From positions 310,001-374,000 of the forward strand of contig OAPG01000017.1 of assembly GCA_900208305.1 (NCBI GenBank): a stretch of 64,000 nucleotides of DNA, in the 5' to 3' direction. The notes beneath the pieces were generated by a model that saw nothing but the letters and a program-made list of their open reading frames with translations, searched no databases and had not been told where the DNA came from. The stretch comes from Melanopsichium pennsylvanicum. Lineage: Eukaryota > Basidiomycota > Ustilaginomycetes > Ustilaginales. Positions 62,301 to 64,000 of this stretch are shown here, piece after piece; within the stretch, counting starts at the first letter, position 1, and each line of letters starts with the position of its first letter. The translations under genes and the position numbers were made by a program.

Positions 62301-64000
62301 GTTGAGGTGCTCGTCCGGCACGGTATCTTTGTTCTTCTCCACAAAGCCTGCACTCGAGTACTCGACATCGAGCGCGTAATGGCAGACAGTGAAACCAGTC
62401 TGACCAAAACGAGGCTTCTTGAAAGCATTCTTGAATTCGGGTCGCCTGTCCATCTGCGTGTAGAGTTTCTGTACGAACGACTCGTCGGAGCCTGATGGCA
62501 GACGCGATTCTTCGTCGAGCAAAGAAAGGATACCGAGCTTGCCCTCGATCATGTCGATGCATGGCTGGTTGTCGCTGAAATCAATAAAAGTCCACGAGAT
62601 CTGTTCTTGCAGGTACTCTTCCTGCTCGAGCTTGAAGACGTGGTGGTTGAATTCGTGCTGGAGGCGCTCGTTGGCATAGTTGATGCAAAACTGTTCGTAC
62701 GAGTTGACCTTGAAACGTTCAAAACCATAGATATCCAAAACACCGATCATCGATTGGCGCGATTTCGAAGACTCCAGAGCGAGGGACCGATTCATCTGGT
62801 CAACAAGCCAGTCGAAGAGACACGTGTAGACATATTTAGAAACGGAATCGCGGACCACGATGGCCTGTGCCTGAGTAAGGTTGGTGACGACCTTCTCGCC
62901 TCTAGTTTGCAGCTGCTTCTTGACGGTCCACTTGCGGAACTCGGACGAATCGATACCGAGCATGCGGGTGGCCATGAACAAGCTTGGCTCGTCGTCAGCC
63001 AAGACAGCGTCGGTTCGTGCTGCAGTGATGTTGACGTTTCCGAGGTGCAAAAGCGCAGCCAAGAGACGGAAGATGTTCCATTGACGCTCGATGGTGAGAC
63101 CCACGACGCTGAGAGCTTTCTGTGTTGCCTTGAAGTCTTCGGCATCGTTGACGCCGTTGATGATCTGGCTACCTGCACCGCCCTGGTTGAGGTAGAAGAA
63201 CTTGGAAGCGTCCTCGAGGCCCAGATCCTTCTTCTCCGAAGAAGGGGCGCCTGCGCAGAGCTGGTAGAAGATGTGGTAGTTTCTCTCGGTCTCGGGCTGG
63301 TAGACAAGGCGCGAACGTTCCAGCAAGTAAGTGCGCATCTTGGCACCCACGATCTCGTGACTCTTGTCGAAAAGAATCTCGAGGTACTTTCCGAATCGGG
63401 ACGAGTTGTCGTTTCGCGTGGTCTTGGCGTTACCAAAGGCTTCCATGATGGGGTTGGTAGCTAAAATCTGTTGCTCCGTCTCGCTCATTCCGCTGGTATC
63501 CTTGCCAGAGGTGCCAGCCTTGCGACTGCCTGGCCTATCTGGGTCTTCCACGGTAGCAAAATAACGCATGATGTACTTTGCTGAGACGGTCTTACCGGCA
63601 CCGGACTCACCACTGACAACAATGGTCTGATCCTTCTCATCGCGAATCATGCATCGGTACGCATCTTCAGCGATGGCGAATAGATGTGGTTCCAATTCAC
63701 CTTTGCGTCGACCAGAGTAGGCCTGGATGATTTCGGGGCTGTAGAGACTCAGACCGTGGAAGGGATTGACGGCGATGAGGACGATACCGGAGTAAGTGTA
63801 AATGATGCGTTGCGAGTATCGATTGAGGATGGTATGAAGCACCGAGGGTTCGTTGAGGTAACTCAAGTTGGTGAGATCGTCTGTAGCTTCGAGGAGTGGC
63901 GGATTGCGGAGAGGTGGGAGCTGGTCTTCACCATCCTTTGCTTGCAGCTTGGCTTCGGTGGTGGTAACGGTTTTGGTGGCGCCAGTATCGTCGAGCGTGA
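59304..64000 (-). CDS. myo5: Class V myosin heavy chain, N-terminus cut by window edge
   Basis: The minus-strand frame runs from the window edge to a TAG at 59304, giving about 1565 codons without introns. The upstream part reads LLEATDDLTNLSYLNEPSVL, so only the SH3-like start of the motor is missing. The motor has the P-loop GESGAGKT, switch-type TTRNDNSSRFGKYLEI and the relay region LDIYGFERFKVNSYEQFCIN. Six IQ motifs follow (from NMRRHVHVKKYQIM to LQSCYRRRLAKKE), then a coiled coil, and a C-terminal DIL cargo-binding domain. It is an actin motor for secretory vesicles and organelles; in Ustilago maydis, Myo5 is needed for polarised growth. Loop 2 contains an Ala/Pro/Lys-rich insert. Confidence 0.95.
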   Translation of the reverse strand, partial: TLDDTGATKTVTTTEAKLQAKDGEDQLPPLRNPPLLEATDDLTNLSYLNEPSVLHTILNRYSQRIIYTYSGIVLIAVNPFHGLSLYSPEIIQAYSGRRKGELEPHLFAIAEDAYRCMIRDEKDQTIVVSGESGAGKTVSAKYIMRYFATVEDPDRPGSRKAGTSGKDTSGMSETEQQILATNPIMEAFGNAKTTRNDNSSRFGKYLEILFDKSHEIVGAKMRTYLLERSRLVYQPETERNYHIFYQLCAGAPSSEKKDLGLEDASKFFYLNQGGAGSQIINGVNDAEDFKATQKALSVVGLTIERQWNIFRLLAALLHLGNVNITAARTDAVLADDEPSLFMATRMLGIDSSEFRKWTVKKQLQTRGEKVVTNLTQAQAIVVRDSVSKYVYTCLFDWLVDQMNRSLALESSKSRQSMIGVLDIYGFERFKVNSYEQFCINYANERLQHEFNHHVFKLEQEEYLQEQISWTFIDFSDNQPCIDMIEGKLGILSLLDEESRLPSGSDESFVQKLYTQMDRRPEFKNAFKKPRFGQTGFTVCHYALDVEYSSAGFVEKNKDTVPDEHLNLLNNTTNPFLKEVLDTAVNLHKPEENNDASADSAAPAKPAPRKLPGASIKKPTLGSQFKTSLVSLMSTIDSTNVHYIRCIKPNEAKKAWEVEPQNVLGQLRACGVLETIRISCAGYPSRWTFADFAERYYMLVPSERWNMSNMDKVKALATHILTTTIIEKDKYQVGLTKIFFRAGMLAQFEQRRTDRLNAVTTIIQKNMRRHVHVKKYQIMRINTIKIQSWWRMRMAMTYVQNLRQDTAATKIQTATRGFLARKQYQTTRQAVIKIQSVVRGRAVRSTYKTAKVEFSATRLQALLRGAMARRLYRKERQGVIHLQSCYRRRLAKKELVARRNEARSVSHFKEVSYKLENKVVELTQNLQKRIKDNKELSSKIKALEAQILTWQGKHDEIEGKNRGLAEELSKPTVAMAEFEVLVAAKKELDAKQEASLKRIAEQDRRIADLTAEIERQADELQARSEALNGATKSSEDDVATINTLRSEVASLREQLNRANALNTLQKNSQRIENAAPPVFNMATGKENGYANSGSKRRPRRHSEAGPWSDAPAGRDEHEEAMMAAKRSAATANRHVSVAFGLDGHQIPGFGQRNGYDDEYDEDDPSEEIIRILENEEQLDEDVLNGLIRYLKVPAPSLQNPPSPKEVLFPAHLISLVTNEMWKYGLVRESERFLANVMQTIQQHVMSFQGEEAIIPGIFWLSNVHEILSFVCIAESDMLQGIGPGVDGAARSFEWGDYERLVTIVKHDLDSLEYNIYHTWMQEAKKRLHKMVIPALVESQSLPGFVTSDHSGRLFNRLLSNNSTPTHTMDDILGILNKVWKSLKSYYVEPSVTQQVVTELLKLIGVTSFNDLLMRRNFCSWKRAMQIQYNITRIEEWCKSHDMPEGTLQLEHLMQATKLLQLKKATLGDIDIIYDVCWMLTPTQIQKLISHYYVADYENPISPEILKAVASRVVPNDRNDHLLLPPEVDEAGPYELPLPREVTGIETYCPAYISVPAIRRLASRVA

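Overview
The window is eukaryotic nuclear DNA from a compact fungal genome. Short phase-matched introns (GTAAGT/GTACGT donors), dense genes on both strands and the gene set point to a basidiomycete smut of the Ustilaginales. The best lineage marker is a full-length homologue of the smut teliospore protein Ssp1. A species cannot be named from the sequence.

Layout, left to right. 0-17 kb: a bHLH regulator cut by the left edge with a 4.3 kb upstream region; a DUF202 membrane protein; a head-to-head pair made of a thioredoxin-PITH-membrane fusion gene and a PPPDE-thioredoxin-PUL gene; a DUR3-like urea transporter that has lost its N-terminal half; a DnaJ gene with a perfect heat shock element upstream; and a small conserved acidic protein. 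18-32 kb: an OPT oligopeptide transporter, gar1, a ZNHIT2-like gene, ssp1, a 3.2 kb gene-poor stretch and mms2. 32-45 kb: a frame-broken unknown gene, shr3, a PB1-like/retropepsin-like gene, adenine phosphoribosyltransferase, rpn7, and the divergent pair Y14 and THOC1. 45-58 kb: a decayed P-loop NTPase gene, a small membrane protein, ribokinase, aspartate aminotransferase with a candidate peroxisomal first exon, nse1, a decayed HsbA-type secreted protein gene and a di-ubiquitin-AN1 gene. 59-64 kb: class V myosin, cut by the right edge.

Most intact genes are housekeeping: ubiquitin-proteasome (mms2, rpn7, ubiquitin-AN1, PPPDE-PUL, TXNL1-like), RNA processing (gar1, ZNHIT2-like, Y14, THOC1), Smc5/6 (nse1), transport and trafficking (OPT, shr3, myo5). 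Four loci are truncated or broken (about 13.3, 32.2, 45.4-47.7 and 54.9 kb), while more than fifteen neighbouring genes read through cleanly. General sequencing error is therefore an unlikely explanation.

The two most interesting signals are hidden isoforms. First, a PTS2-like exon upstream of aspartate aminotransferase has a canonical donor and joins in frame to an internal acceptor in coding exon 1. This predicts a peroxisomal isoform. Second, the second intron of the thioredoxin-PITH gene, if retained, encodes a hydrophobic tail followed by a stop. This predicts a tail-anchored thioredoxin. No tRNA, rRNA, intact transposon or CRISPR array was recognised.
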